From NCBI GenBank assembly GCA_026984915.1, contig JALSRG010000056.1:1-64000 (forward strand): a stretch of 64,000 bases of DNA, read 5' to 3'. Positions 8,965 through 18,496 of this stretch are shown here, one piece after another; position 1 is the stretch's first letter; each line of letters opens with the position of its first letter. The translations under genes were made by a program, and so were the position numbers. The notes under the pieces were generated by a model that did no database searches, had not been told where the DNA came from, and saw only the letters and a program-made list of their open reading frames with translations. Origin of the DNA: Marinosulfonomonas sp. (GTDB lineage: Bacteria; Pseudomonadota; Alphaproteobacteria; Rhodobacterales; Rhodobacteraceae).

Positions 8965-9516
8965 CTATTTCGAGGCCGGTTTGGCGCCGGCCAGTGCAGC
9001 ATCGCAACCAATCAGTTCGGTCAGAGCGGATTTTGAACCCCGGAGAGACCACTCTTTCAATGCGGCCCCTTTCCTGTTCAGCAATACAAGGCGGTTTCCT
9101 GCCATGACCTGGCGCAGAAATCCCGAGCCGTTTTTATCTCGCGGCAACTCAAAAACCGCAGTTTGCCCTGCCAGTTGTGCATTGTCCAGTTTCCACTGTG
9201 GCCGCTTGTCGATGCGCACGCGCAAATCAGCCGCCGCACGCCCGAACTTCCAATCCTGGGCACTGAACACCAGCCGAACCGTGCCGCGCCCATTGGTCCA
9301 GATGGAAAACGCACTCTTTTTCTGCCGCACATCCGCCAGACAAAAGGTGCCCCCATCAGCAAAGCTGATAACCTGAACACGCCAGTCCCCGGATTTGAAA
9401 ATCACCCGGCCGAGCGCTTTTGGCTCTGCAACGGCAGCGTTGGGCAGCCCGATCAGGACCGCACCGGACACCAGCAAGCAAAGGCACAGCCAACACAGGC
9501 GCGAAACCCCGCGCAT
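8965..9516 (-). CDS. Exported protein of unknown function
   Basis: About 183 residues. The chosen ATG at 9516 gives a clean Sec signal peptide: MRGVSR, a hydrophobic core rich in Leu, Cys and Val, and a likely cleavage after NAAVA. ATG at 9537 and TTG at 9567 are also in frame and none has a strong ribosome site. The mature part is beta-rich (GRVIFKSGDWRVQVISFADG, then a single Cys in GTFCLADV) and vaguely recalls IalB-type periplasmic proteins, but I would not assign it. It follows the acyl-CoA synthetase gene with at most eight bases between, so the two are probably co-transcribed. Confidence 0.75.
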   Translation of the reverse strand: MRGVSRLCWLCLCLLVSGAVLIGLPNAAVAEPKALGRVIFKSGDWRVQVISFADGGTFCLADVRQKKSAFSIWTNGRGTVRLVFSAQDWKFGRAAADLRVRIDKRPQWKLDNAQLAGQTAVFELPRDKNGSGFLRQVMAGNRLVLLNRKGAALKEWSLRGSKSALTELIGCDAALAGAKPASK

Positions 9517-9524
9517 ACCGACAA

Positions 9525-11420
9525 TCAGGATTTCCATTGCCACGGGCGGGTGAACTCTCCCAGGCAATGCTCGACCTCAACTTCGTTTACCTCGCTGGTT
9601 GGCGCCAAAACGGCAACGAGTCCGCGTTTCTTGCTGTCAATGACATCGCAAACCTCGGCTGCCAGGCCCTTCTCTGCCAATGCGGCATTATAGACGCGCT
9701 TGATGGCCCTTTTGCGAAGATCCGGCTTGAAGACCTTCCCCACGGCGGTCTTGGGCAACTCGTCGAGAATTTCGATGTGTTTCGGACAGGCGGCGCGCTC
9801 ATGCACATGTTCTTTTGCATAGGCCATCAGTTCTTCCACGCTGACATCGGCCCCGTCCACCAGTTCAACATAGGCGCAGGGCAATTCTCCGGCAAAAGCG
9901 TCAGGTTGGCCAATGGCGCCGACCATGGCCACGGCCGGATGGCCTGCCAGGGCCTCTTCAATCTCGGCCGGGTCAATGTTGTGGCCACCGCGAATGATCA
10001 AATCCTTTGCCCGGCCGGTGATCCACAGATAGCCATCACTGTCCAACCGCCCCAGATCGCCGGTACGCAGGTATTTCCCATCGGCAAACAGTCCGACGTT
10101 CTTTTCCTCTTCGGTGTAGGTATGGCCGGGATAGACACCGGGATTATAGACGCAAATTTCGCCTACTTCATCGATATTGCATTCTTTTTTGATGCTGCCG
10201 TCCGGGGCGCAATCCAATATGCGCACCTCCGTATAGGGAAAAGGCAGGCCGACCGAGCCTATCTTCTTCTGCCCGTCCGGTGGATTGATCGACACCAGAC
10301 ATGTGGCCTCCGTCAAACCATAGCCTTCAACCAGTGTGACACCTGTGGCCTTTTCAAACCGGTTGTACAGTTCGACCGGCAGCGGTGCGGACCCGGAAAA
10401 CGCCACCTTCAGGCTGGAGACATCAGCATCCACCGGGCGTTGCATCAGGGCGGAAATGGCTGTCGGGACAGTGATGACAAACGTCACCTTCCAGCGCTCG
10501 ATCAATTTCCAGAAATTGTCAAATACCCCTTCACCACGATAGCCGGCCGGGGTCGGAAATACGACATGCGCGCCGGACGCGACAACCGCCATCAAAACCA
10601 CCTGCACCGCAAATACGTGAAACAGCGGCAAGGGACAGATCAACACATCTTCGGGGGTAAACAACAGCTTGTTTCCCAGCCAGCCGTTATAGACCATGCC
10701 AGAGTATTTATGCTGCGCCACTTTGGGCATTCCGGTTGTGCCGCCGGTGTGGAAATAGGCGGCAACGCGGTCGCCTTTACTGTCGGCAAAGGCCAGTTTG
10801 TCAGATGGGTATTTTGCCACCTCGCGGTTGAAATCCAGAACGGGAACGTTGTGGCTGACAGGGGTTTTGGGGCGGATGAATGGCACGATCCAGGATTTTG
10901 GCGGGCTGAGATACCTGTTCAGATCCACCTCAAGCACTGTTTCGACATTGGGTGCCAGTGCAACGGCTTCGGCCGCTTTTTGCGCTACATCGGTTTTCGG
11001 GAATGATTTCAGCGTAACCAGTATCTTGGCCCCGGTTTCACGCAGGATCGAAGCTATCTGTTCCGCGTCAAGCAATGGGTTGATCGGATTGACAATGCCG
11101 GCGATCGAGCCGCCAAGCAACGTTAAAACCGTTTCGTTGGCGTTTGGCAGCAGATAGGCAACAACGTCCTTTTCTCCGACCCCCAGCGAACGGAACATAT
11201 TTGCGGCTTGCGTGGATTTTGCCAGCATATCCGACCAGGTCAGGGTTTCGGCTTTATCACCCGGCCCCGAAGTAATCTGATAACTGACCGCCGGACGCGC
11301 CCCGTGCTTCTGGGCCACTTCGGCAAGAAACTGGTACATGGTTGTCGGTGTATTGCGTGCTTCCCATGGCTTTTCCGCCTCAATCGCATTGCGATCATCG
11401 ACCGTGGCATAAGGCGCCAT
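9525..11420 (-). CDS. Acyl-CoA synthetase (AMP-forming), about 630-residue type
   Basis: A 631-residue ANL-superfamily ligase. It carries the ATP-binding loop YFHTGGTTGMPKVAQ, the core motif YGLTEATC, the DGYLWITGRAKDLIIRGGHNID hinge region, and the C-terminal catalytic lysine in LPKTAVGKVFKPDLR. It would activate a carboxylic acid, probably a fatty acid, to acyl-CoA; the substrate cannot be read from sequence. GGAGGAA precedes the ATG by about seven bases. An exported protein gene is fused to its 3' side in the same operon. Confidence 0.92.
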   Translation of the reverse strand: MAPYATVDDRNAIEAEKPWEARNTPTTMYQFLAEVAQKHGARPAVSYQITSGPGDKAETLTWSDMLAKSTQAANMFRSLGVGEKDVVAYLLPNANETVLTLLGGSIAGIVNPINPLLDAEQIASILRETGAKILVTLKSFPKTDVAQKAAEAVALAPNVETVLEVDLNRYLSPPKSWIVPFIRPKTPVSHNVPVLDFNREVAKYPSDKLAFADSKGDRVAAYFHTGGTTGMPKVAQHKYSGMVYNGWLGNKLLFTPEDVLICPLPLFHVFAVQVVLMAVVASGAHVVFPTPAGYRGEGVFDNFWKLIERWKVTFVITVPTAISALMQRPVDADVSSLKVAFSGSAPLPVELYNRFEKATGVTLVEGYGLTEATCLVSINPPDGQKKIGSVGLPFPYTEVRILDCAPDGSIKKECNIDEVGEICVYNPGVYPGHTYTEEEKNVGLFADGKYLRTGDLGRLDSDGYLWITGRAKDLIIRGGHNIDPAEIEEALAGHPAVAMVGAIGQPDAFAGELPCAYVELVDGADVSVEELMAYAKEHVHERAACPKHIEILDELPKTAVGKVFKPDLRKRAIKRVYNAALAEKGLAAEVCDVIDSKKRGLVAVLAPTSEVNEVEVEHCLGEFTRPWQWKS

Positions 11421-11536
11421 ATCCAGTTCCTCCCCTAAGGCCCGTTATCTGGGCTGTTGGCAAAGAAAATGGTCGGTTTTTCACGTTTAAGCAACACTAA
11501 CGCTGCGAAATCACAGAAACATGCAGCAAAATAACA

Positions 11537-13330
11537 CTATTCGGCGGCGACGCCATCCGTGAATTGCAGCCGGGCGAGGCGTGCGTACAATCCGCCTTCA
11601 CTCACCAGTTCGTTATGACGGCCCTGCGCAACAATCCGTCCGTGATCAAAAACCACAATCCGGTCGGCTTTCTTGACGGTTGCAAGTCTGTGGGCGACAA
11701 TGATCGTCGTGCGCTCGCGTGACATGGCCTCGACGGCCTGCTGCACAGCGCGTTCGCTTTCCGCATCCAGCGCTGATGTCGCCTCATCCAGCAGAAGAAT
11801 CGGTGCGTCACGCAATATGGCCCGGGCAATGGCTATGCGTTGTTTCTGGCCGCCTGACAGCATGACACCACGCTCTCCAACAAAGGTATCATATCCATTT
11901 GGCAGGGCGCGCAGAAATTCATCAGCCGCCGCCGCACGCGCCGCAGCTTCCACCTCTTCATCCGTTGCACCGGGGCGCCCGAAACGAATGTTTTCGCGTG
12001 CCGATGTGGCAAAAATTACCGGATCCTGAGGCACCAGCGAAATTTCCTGCCGAAAATCCTGCCGTGAAAGGCTGCTGAGTTCCTGCCCGTCGATACAGAC
12101 ACAGCCCTTGTCCGGGTCATAAAACCGCAACAGCAACTGGATGATCGTTGACTTGCCGGCTCCGGACGGGCCGACAAGCGCCACCGTCTCCCCCGGATTG
12201 ACCGTCAGGGAAACATTGGCAATGGCAGCTTGTTCAGGACGCGAAGGATAATGAAACGTGACGTCTTCAAACGCAACAGCCCCCTTGACCGGTCGCGCCA
12301 AAGGCACCGGATTGGCCGGGTCTTTCACGCTATCATCCGTGTGCAGCAATTCAACCAGACGTTCAGTTGCGCCAGCGGCACGCTGCAACTCGCCCCATAT
12401 TTCCGAAAGCGCCCCGACAGCACCGGCAACCAGCACCGCATAAATGACAAACTGCACAAGTTGCCCCGGTGTCATGTTTCCGGCATTGACGTCGTGGGCG
12501 CCGATCCAAAGCACGCCGACAACACCCGAGAAGATCAGAAAAATGACAATCACGGTCATGACCGCGCGCGTGCCGATCCGGCGCTTGGCGGATAGATAGC
12601 TTTTTTCCGTAATGTCGGTGAATTTCTGCGCGACGGCTTCCTCTTGGGTAAAGGCCTGCACCGTCTGGACGGCCGTCAACGCTTCGGAGGCACTTCCGGA
12701 ACTGTTGGCAATCCAGTCCTGGTTTTCGCGGCCCAGTTTGCGCAGGCGGCGTCCCAACAGGATAATCGGGATAATGACTGCCGGCACCAGAAGCAAAACC
12801 AGACCCGTCAGCTTGGCGCTGGTAAACAACATCAACCCCATGCCACCGATAAACAAGAGGACGTTGCGCAGGGCGACAGAAACAGATGATCCGATGACTG
12901 AAAGTATCAGTGTCGTATCCGTGGTCAGCCGTGACAGTACCTCACCCGTCATGATGCGTTCATAAAACGCCGGGCTAAGCGAAATAACCCGGGCAAAAAC
13001 CGCTTCGCGGATGTCCGCGACAACCCGTTCTCCCAGCCGTGTTACCAGATAATAACGCAGCCCGGTCCCCAGAGCGAGCAACCCGGCTATCGCCAGGGCC
13101 GCCCCAAAATACTGGTCAAGCAGTGATGTCTCACCCGCCCCAAAACCGTCAACGACCCGGCGCACGGCCATGGGCAGGATAAGCGAAAGTGCCGCCGTCA
13201 GGATAAGCGCCAAAAGAGACAGGACAAGCAACCCGCGATACGGTCGCAAAAATGGCACCAATCCCCGCAGCGCGCTGACTTTTTTTGATTTGGGCCGATC
13301 TTCGTCGACTATTGTTCCGCGTCTTGCCAT
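11537..13330 (-). CDS. ABC exporter, fused permease and ATPase
   Basis: A 597-residue half-transporter. Six membrane segments in the first ~330 residues (beginning LLVLSLLALILTAALSLILP) precede an ATPase with Walker A GPSGAGKST, signature LSGGQKQR, Walker B ILLLDEATSALD and the switch His in VAHRLAT. This is the MsbA/multidrug/lipid exporter type; substrate unknown. The ATG at 13330 (MARRGTIVDEDRPKSKK) has CAGGA five bases upstream; the frame stays open 159 bases further, into the region next to tRNA-Gly, but that part is not conserved-looking. Confidence 0.93.
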   Translation of the reverse strand: MARRGTIVDEDRPKSKKVSALRGLVPFLRPYRGLLVLSLLALILTAALSLILPMAVRRVVDGFGAGETSLLDQYFGAALAIAGLLALGTGLRYYLVTRLGERVVADIREAVFARVISLSPAFYERIMTGEVLSRLTTDTTLILSVIGSSVSVALRNVLLFIGGMGLMLFTSAKLTGLVLLLVPAVIIPIILLGRRLRKLGRENQDWIANSSGSASEALTAVQTVQAFTQEEAVAQKFTDITEKSYLSAKRRIGTRAVMTVIVIFLIFSGVVGVLWIGAHDVNAGNMTPGQLVQFVIYAVLVAGAVGALSEIWGELQRAAGATERLVELLHTDDSVKDPANPVPLARPVKGAVAFEDVTFHYPSRPEQAAIANVSLTVNPGETVALVGPSGAGKSTIIQLLLRFYDPDKGCVCIDGQELSSLSRQDFRQEISLVPQDPVIFATSARENIRFGRPGATDEEVEAAARAAAADEFLRALPNGYDTFVGERGVMLSGGQKQRIAIARAILRDAPILLLDEATSALDAESERAVQQAVEAMSRERTTIIVAHRLATVKKADRIVVFDHGRIVAQGRHNELVSEGGLYARLARLQFTDGVAAE

Positions 13331-13461
13331 TTGTCCTGTTTCCCTTTTCGTCTGCGCAGCTTCATAGTCCCTGCCCCGACCATCGACAAGCGCCGGATCG
13401 TCACAGGGAACAGATCGGCATTCGCAGATAAAGCCCTGCCAGCCGGAAGATTTCTGGAAAA

Positions 13462-13535
<74 letters not shown>

Positions 13536-13748
13536 ATGGGGTCGATATATGTATGAAAACAGGGTCGATGCAACCCCTCGCGCGCCCTTGAACGGGTTTG
13601 GTTAGTAACACATTGAAAACAAACTGTATCTTATGTGGAAACAGACCATGATTCAGCCAAGTTTCGCCACAGTCTTGCCTTATTTACCTTTCATAAAGTA
13701 GTTTGAGAATCGTTCCGGGTGGGGCGTATTGGCATCCAGGAGGCTCTG

Positions 13749-14102
13749 ATGCTCACAAAAACTATAGTTTCCGCCGCTCTTGTCGGCATCTTTGCTGCTG
13801 GCGCAGCTTTCGCGGAAGAGATCGAAGTATCGATTTACGATAACGACTTCATGCCGCCGTTGATTTATGCGCACCCCGGCGACACAATCATCTTCCTCAA
13901 CGAAGATGAAGTTACCCGCCAGGCGACTGCCGATGATGATTCGTGGACGACCGGCCCGATCGCGCCAAGCGAAACGGCCGAGCTTCCGGTCACCTCGGCA
14001 ATGGCGCTCAATTTCAAAAGTGTCGACACATCGCAAGACGAAGACGGAAATACCGTTACACCGACAGCAGAAGTAACATTTGCTTCGCCGCCAACGGAAT
14101 AA
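13749..14102 (+). CDS. Cupredoxin-like periplasmic protein lacking copper ligands
   Basis: A 117-residue exported protein: MLTKTIVSAALVGIFAAGAA then cleavage near AFA, followed by a domain with amicyanin/plastocyanin spacing (VSIYDNDFMPPLIYAHPGDTIIFLNED). The first copper His, expected after the NED turn, is replaced by Arg-Gln, and no Cys-X-His-X-Met type cluster exists at the C-terminus; the mature chain has no Cys or His suited to type 1 copper apart from one His in HPGD. AGGAGG precedes the ATG by five bases, suggesting strong expression. A structural or chaperone role is possible but unproven. Confidence 0.8.
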   Translation: MLTKTIVSAALVGIFAAGAAFAEEIEVSIYDNDFMPPLIYAHPGDTIIFLNEDEVTRQATADDDSWTTGPIAPSETAELPVTSAMALNFKSVDTSQDEDGNTVTPTAEVTFASPPTE

Positions 14103-14136
14103 ACTGTCAGGCGGGCCTTTGGGCAACAACAAGAAT

Positions 14137-14835
14137 TCAGGCCATCCGGTTCGGGTGGCCTTTTCTTGTGGGCTGTTTCCCGATTGGCGTTATCAACTGC
14201 GGTCTCTGGGCCCGATTTGAGTTTATGTCCGTGCTTACTCGATAGGCACAAAGCATATCCTCTGGCGGAGCATGCATGAGCAATGCGGCGCCCTTTCCCT
14301 TTTCGCCCAGCCACAAGCCCCAGTCTTCCGAATCCAGCACCACCGGAATCCTATCATGAATTTTCGACAGACTTTTGTTGGCGTTTGTCGTGACAATCGC
14401 ACAGGTTGTCAGCACTTTCCCGTCGCCTTCCCATTTCTGCCAGATCCCGGCAAAAACCAGGGGCTCGCCATCGGGACGGCAAATATACCAGGGCAAGCGC
14501 TTTCCATCTTCCCCCACGGTCCATTCATAAAAACCCGAGGCGGGAATCAAACAGCGCCTTTCTCTTGCTGCAGAACGAAAGGCCGGTTTTTCTGCCAGAG
14601 TCTCGGCCCGGGCGTTTATCAGCAGCGGCCGATCGTCCGGTGATTTGTACCAATGCGGCATAAATCCCCAGCGCATGGCAATCAGTCGCCTTTGGTCCGT
14701 ATGAATGACCGTACAAATATCATTTGTCGGGCAGATATTATAGCTTGGCAGTGGTGGCAGGTTGTTTGCCGGTACAGCCGAAAACAGCTGCGCCATCGCA
14801 TCCACCGGCAGGGTCAGGGCAAAACGTCCGCACAT
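14137..14835 (-). CDS. SOS response-associated peptidase (SRAP, YedK/HMCES family)
   Basis: A 232-residue SRAP protein. After removal of Met the N-terminal residue is the catalytic Cys of CGRFAL, which forms a covalent bond with abasic sites in single-stranded DNA. The other family residues are present: LLINARAETL (Asn), PASGFYEW (Glu) and LLMHAPPEDM (His). The ATG at 14835 is adjacent to another ATG at 14838; the later one places Cys at position 2 as required. Its last codons overlap the terminator hairpin of the convergent cupredoxin-like gene. Confidence 0.95.
   Translation of the reverse strand: MCGRFALTLPVDAMAQLFSAVPANNLPPLPSYNICPTNDICTVIHTDQRRLIAMRWGFMPHWYKSPDDRPLLINARAETLAEKPAFRSAARERRCLIPASGFYEWTVGEDGKRLPWYICRPDGEPLVFAGIWQKWEGDGKVLTTCAIVTTNANKSLSKIHDRIPVVLDSEDWGLWLGEKGKGAALLMHAPPEDMLCAYRVSTDINSNRAQRPQLITPIGKQPTRKGHPNRMA
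14140..14165 (+). terminator. Rho-independent terminator of the cupredoxin-like gene
   Basis: GGCCATCC and GGGTGGCC form an eight-pair stem (one G-T pair) with a GGTTC loop, followed directly by TTTTCTTG. It lies 38 bases after the cupredoxin-like stop codon and inside the 3' end of the convergent SRAP gene, so the hairpin also encodes the last SRAP residues. Confidence 0.85.
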
Positions 14836-14916
14836 CATTTCAACCTAATAGCCCTGGGCCGGAATGCAATACGGCTGACGCTTGACCATTCTTCTGACAA
14901 AAGGCATGTCACACCC

Positions 14917-15255
14917 ATGTTGATCTACAAGATACTCCGAGCCCCGGAATGGGAAGACCTGCAAGCCAATGGCATAACAGTGGGGGCGCCTGTCGACATC
15001 AAAGACGGGTTTATCCACTTTTCCACCGCCGCACAGGCCGGCGAGACCGCGGCCAGACATTTTCAGGCGGCTGAGGGTTTGATGCTGGTTGCCGTCGATG
15101 CCGAAAAACTGGGGACTGAACTGAAATGGGAGCCTTCGCGCGGCGGCGCGCTGTTTCCCCACCTGTACCGGACCCTGGCCTTATCAGACGTTGTCTGGTA
15201 CAAACCTTTGCCGCTGGGGCCAAACGGCCACGTATTTCCCAAGGACATGCCGTGA
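14917..15255 (+). CDS. DUF952 domain-containing protein
   Basis: A 112-residue protein of the DUF952 family ([49 protein letters not shown]). The family has a fold related to ADP-ribosyl-transfer proteins in some predictions, but no established reaction. The stop codon overlaps the pyrD GTG start (GTGA), so the pair is translationally coupled; this DUF952-pyrD order is common in Rhodobacterales. The ATG is taken at the family N-terminus because the open frame extends far upstream through the SRAP promoter region. Confidence 0.9.
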   Translation: MLIYKILRAPEWEDLQANGITVGAPVDIKDGFIHFSTAAQAGETAARHFQAAEGLMLVAVDAEKLGTELKWEPSRGGALFPHLYRTLALSDVVWYKPLPLGPNGHVFPKDMP

Positions 15256-16310
15256 AACTGACCGAGCGCATAGGCCTTGGCATTCTGCACCGGTTCGATC
15301 CCGAGCGAGCCCACGAACTTTCATTGCTTGCCCTTAACCTTGGCCTTGCGCCCTTGCCGGGGCGCTTGACCAGCCCCCGCCTTCGGACACAGCTTGCCGG
15401 GTTGGAGATTTGCAATCCTGTCGGGCTGGCCGCGGGCTATGACAAGAATGCCCGAGCCCTGAAACCGCTTGCCCGCGCCGGTTTCGGCTTTATCGAAGTC
15501 GGCGCCGCCACGCCACGCCCGCAACCGGGCAATCCGCGCCCACGTCTGTTTCGTCTGCCGTCCGATCAGGCCATCATCAATCGGTTCGGCTTTAACAATG
15601 AGGGGATGGAGGCGATTGCCGCGCGCCTGGAAAGACGCCCGCAAAACGCCGTTATCGGCCTCAATCTTGGCGCCAACAAAGACAGCCCGGACCGCGCCGC
15701 CGATTTTGCCGCTGTTCTTGCACGATGTGGCGATTTCCTGGATTTTGCCACAGTGAACGTGTCATCTCCAAACACCGAGCACCTGCGTGATCTGCAAGGG
15801 TATGCCGCACTGACGGCGCTACTGACCGGTGTCATGCAGGCACGCCGCAGCCTTGCCCGGCCAGTTCCGATTTTCCTCAAGATCGCACCGGATCTGGAGA
15901 ATGATGCGCTGCACGACATTGCCGCCGCCGCGCACGAAACCGGTATTGACGGGATCATCGCCACAAACACCACCCTTTCCCGCCATGGGCTCACCAGCGC
16001 CCAACGGGGGCAAAACGGCGGGCTTTCCGGGCAACCCCTGTTTGAAATGTCGACGCGTGTTCTGGCCCGGCTTCATCAGATGACCCGCGGCGAAATACCG
16101 CTGATTGGGGTCGGGGGTGTTGGCTCTGCCCAACAGGCCTACGAAAAAATTCGTGCCGGGGCGAGTGCGGTGCAGCTCTATAGCGCCATGGTCTATCAGG
16201 GTTTGTCTGTCGTTGGCGATATCGTTCGCGGTCTGGACAAATTGCTTGAACGCGACGGGTTTGGCAATGTATTGCAAGCTGTCGGAACAACCCGAGAGAA
16301 ATGGCTATGA
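15252..16310 (+). CDS. pyrD: Dihydroorotate dehydrogenase (quinone), class 2
   Basis: A 352-residue class-2 enzyme that oxidises dihydroorotate to orotate at the membrane with quinone as acceptor. The N-terminal amphipathic helix ([20 protein letters not shown]) is the class-2 membrane/quinone anchor. The catalytic Ser is in [22 protein letters not shown]-binding parts are [13 protein letters not shown] and LIGVGGVGS. The start is GTG overlapping the DUF952 stop. The arsenate reductase-like gene follows with another stop/start overlap. Confidence 0.97.
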   Translation: MKLTERIGLGILHRFDPERAHELSLLALNLGLAPLPGRLTSPRLRTQLAGLEICNPVGLAAGYDKNARALKPLARAGFGFIEVGAATPRPQPGNPRPRLFRLPSDQAIINRFGFNNEGMEAIAARLERRPQNAVIGLNLGANKDSPDRAADFAAVLARCGDFLDFATVNVSSPNTEHLRDLQGYAALTALLTGVMQARRSLARPVPIFLKIAPDLENDALHDIAAAAHETGIDGIIATNTTLSRHGLTSAQRGQNGGLSGQPLFEMSTRVLARLHQMTRGEIPLIGVGGVGSAQQAYEKIRAGASAVQLYSAMVYQGLSVVGDIVRGLDKLLERDGFGNVLQAVGTTREKWL

Positions 16311-16654
16311 AACCCCTGATCCTGTGGCATAATCCAAGATGCTCGAAATCGCGTCAGACGCTTCACCTGTTGCAGGATCGCGGATACGATCCACAGATCA
16401 GGCTTTACCTTACCAATCCGCCAACGGTTGCGGAAATCCGGGCTGTTCAGATGGCCCTGGGTTGTCGGATGATTGAAATGATGCGCCCGAAAGAAGCATT
16501 GTTCAAGGAACTGGGACTTGCCAAAGACGACGATGAGGAAACCCTGGCAGAGGCAATGGCCGCACATCCGAAACTGATTGAGCGGCCCATTCTGATAGAA
16601 GGCGAACACGCCGCCATCGGCCGCCCGCCCGAAGCCGTGTTGAAACTGCTTTAA
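16307..16654 (+). CDS. ArsC/YffB-family thioredoxin-fold protein
   Basis: A 115-residue protein with [17 protein letters not shown], the single-Cys loop of glutaredoxin-dependent arsenate reductases, and later [17 protein letters not shown], close to the family RPI...GRP signature. Residues needed for true arsenate reduction cannot be decided by eye and no other ars genes are near, so YffB-like is equally possible. The ATG at 16307 overlaps the pyrD TGA and has GAGAG eight bases upstream; another ATG six bases earlier is less well placed. Its TAA shares TTAA with the convergent MATE gene stop. Confidence 0.88.
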   Translation: MKPLILWHNPRCSKSRQTLHLLQDRGYDPQIRLYLTNPPTVAEIRAVQMALGCRMIEMMRPKEALFKELGLAKDDDEETLAEAMAAHPKLIERPILIEGEHAAIGRPPEAVLKLL

Positions 16655-17982
16655 TCGGCCAGCGCCTCCAGCGCCGGATAACGCATACCCAGCGTCACAC
16701 CGCGCGCGATGAAAGAAATCAGCAACGCCATCCATAGCCCGTGGTTGCCGAAAAACGGAATAAGCGCCAGCAGCGCCAGCAAGTACACCACAAGCGACAG
16801 AAACATCATGTTGCGCATGTCCCGGCCACGGGTGGCGCCAACGAAAATCCCGTCAAGCATCCAGGCTCCCAGCCCTACCAGCGGTGACAGCACCATATAA
16901 GGCAGATAAAGCCGCGCCTCAGATCGCACTTCGGGCGAAGTGGTCATGATATCAATGATGTCACCGCCCCAAACGGCAAAGACAAACGCCATCAGAATTG
17001 CAACCACAGCCCCCCAGAAACTGGTCAGCAATGCGGCCTGGCGCAAACGCATGCGTGCCTTGCCTCCCAGGGCCTGCCCGACAAGCGTTTCGGCTGCCAG
17101 AGCAAACCCTCCCATGGAATAGGCAGTGATTTCGAGAAACTGCAACAGCACCTGATTGGCCGCCAGCTTTACATCTCCGAACCGCGCGCCGAGAAACAGG
17201 AATGAGACGAAAATACCCTGCAACATCAGGGATCGCAACAGAATGTCGCTATTCACCGATGCCATATGGCGCAGCGCATCCGCATCAAACACCCGCGCCC
17301 AATCGCGCCAGGCACCACCCAGCAAACCATTGCGGCACAGCCAAAGCCCCAGCAGGGTGCCGCTTGTTTCCGCCAGCAGAGTGGCAATTGCAACACCTTC
17401 AATGCCCCAGCCAAGCCCAAGAACAAACCACAGGTCCAACACAACGTTCAGCCCGTTCATCCAGAACTGAACGACAAAAACAGCGCGCGTGCGTTCCTGC
17501 GCCACCAGCCACCCGGTTATACCGTATATCGCAATGGCCGCTGGCGCCGACCAGATCCGGATATGCATATAGCTGCGCGCCATGGTCTCGACTTCGGCCG
17601 AGGCCGGCGAGAACTGAAACGCCATCCAGAAAAGCGGGATCTGCAAAAGGATGATTGCCAGACCGGCCGTGCCCCCAATCATGAGCACACGCATCAACAG
17701 CGCTGAAACCTCGGCCTTGTCACCGGCCCCGATTGCCTGGCTGGTCAGCCCGGCTGTCCCCATGCGCAGAAAACCAAACATCCAGTAGAGCGCGGACAGG
17801 ATAATCGCACCAATGCCCACGGCCCCGATTGGCGCGGCCAGCCCCAGTTGCCCGACAACACCGGTATCCACCGCCCCCAATATCGGCACAGTTGCGCTTG
17901 ACAATACAACGGGAAACGCAATTTTCAGCACCCGCGCGTGGCTCAGGGTATTACCCCGGTCCAGGGCTGCGCCCTCAGCCAT
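16651..17982 (-). CDS. MATE-family efflux transporter (DinF-like)
   Basis: A 443-residue polytopic membrane protein with about 12 hydrophobic segments in two halves, and the MATE hallmarks ILGAVDTGVVGQLG in helix 1-2 and ALAAETLVGQALGGK in the second half. It matches the DinF branch. Cation-driven export of organic compounds or oxidants is the family role; the substrate is unknown. Its start overlaps the preceding thioesterase stop by eight bases, making a three-gene unit with both thioesterases. Confidence 0.93.
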   Translation of the reverse strand: MAEGAALDRGNTLSHARVLKIAFPVVLSSATVPILGAVDTGVVGQLGLAAPIGAVGIGAIILSALYWMFGFLRMGTAGLTSQAIGAGDKAEVSALLMRVLMIGGTAGLAIILLQIPLFWMAFQFSPASAEVETMARSYMHIRIWSAPAAIAIYGITGWLVAQERTRAVFVVQFWMNGLNVVLDLWFVLGLGWGIEGVAIATLLAETSGTLLGLWLCRNGLLGGAWRDWARVFDADALRHMASVNSDILLRSLMLQGIFVSFLFLGARFGDVKLAANQVLLQFLEITAYSMGGFALAAETLVGQALGGKARMRLRQAALLTSFWGAVVAILMAFVFAVWGGDIIDIMTTSPEVRSEARLYLPYMVLSPLVGLGAWMLDGIFVGATRGRDMRNMMFLSLVVYLLALLALIPFFGNHGLWMALLISFIARGVTLGMRYPALEALAD

Positions 17983-18496
17983 CGTTCTGCGGCATCAGGA
18001 AATGACCTGTTGCCTGGGCAAACAGTCGTTGCCGGTTATCCTGCCAGGCCTCGACATGCACACTGGCATAACGCCGCCCCGAACGATTGATCCGCGCGCG
18101 CGCATAAGCATCACGCGGCAGGCCCGAACGCAGGTAATCAATGGTGAAATCAATGGTTTTGGGCATGCGCGGCAGGTTCTCGGCGTTCAGGTCATCTGCA
18201 TCCAACTCACCACTTTCGATCTCCTGCCACAACCGGACCCATGCAAGTTCGATAATCGCAGTTACCTCCAGAAAAGAGGCGGTGGCCCCGCCGTGCAAGG
18301 CCGGTAGCACAGGGTTGCCGATCAGCTTTTCGCTATAGGGCATGACGGCCGTCAGCTCATCACCGCGCCGGTCAAACCCGATACCCAGAAAGCCGGCATA
18401 GGGGACAGCCGCAACAAGGGCCGTCAGGGCGGCATCCCGGCGTTGCTTGACAACCTGAACCGGTTCGGGGCGGGGGTGCTTTGGTGCCTTGCTCAT
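17975..18496 (-). CDS. PaaI-type hotdog thioesterase, paralogue 1
   Basis: A 173-residue hotdog-fold protein. LPALHGGATASFLEVTAIIEL corresponds to the HGG-containing active-site helix of PaaI/YbgC-like acyl-CoA thioesterases, and PKTIDFTIDYLRSG to the central strand. A longer insert (ESGELDADDLNAENLP) distinguishes it from its neighbour. The usual Asp/Glu in the helix is Glu in SFLEVT. Substrate unknown, probably small or aromatic acyl-CoA. It overlaps both neighbours (ATGA with the upstream paralogue). Confidence 0.88.
   Translation of the reverse strand: MSKAPKHPRPEPVQVVKQRRDAALTALVAAVPYAGFLGIGFDRRGDELTAVMPYSEKLIGNPVLPALHGGATASFLEVTAIIELAWVRLWQEIESGELDADDLNAENLPRMPKTIDFTIDYLRSGLPRDAYARARINRSGRRYASVHVEAWQDNRQRLFAQATGHFLMPQNDG

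Noticed and set aside
9420-11006. Plus-strand frame of 528 codons opposite the acyl-CoA synthetase
   Set aside because: Shadow of a clear ANL ligase; no domain or ribosome site.
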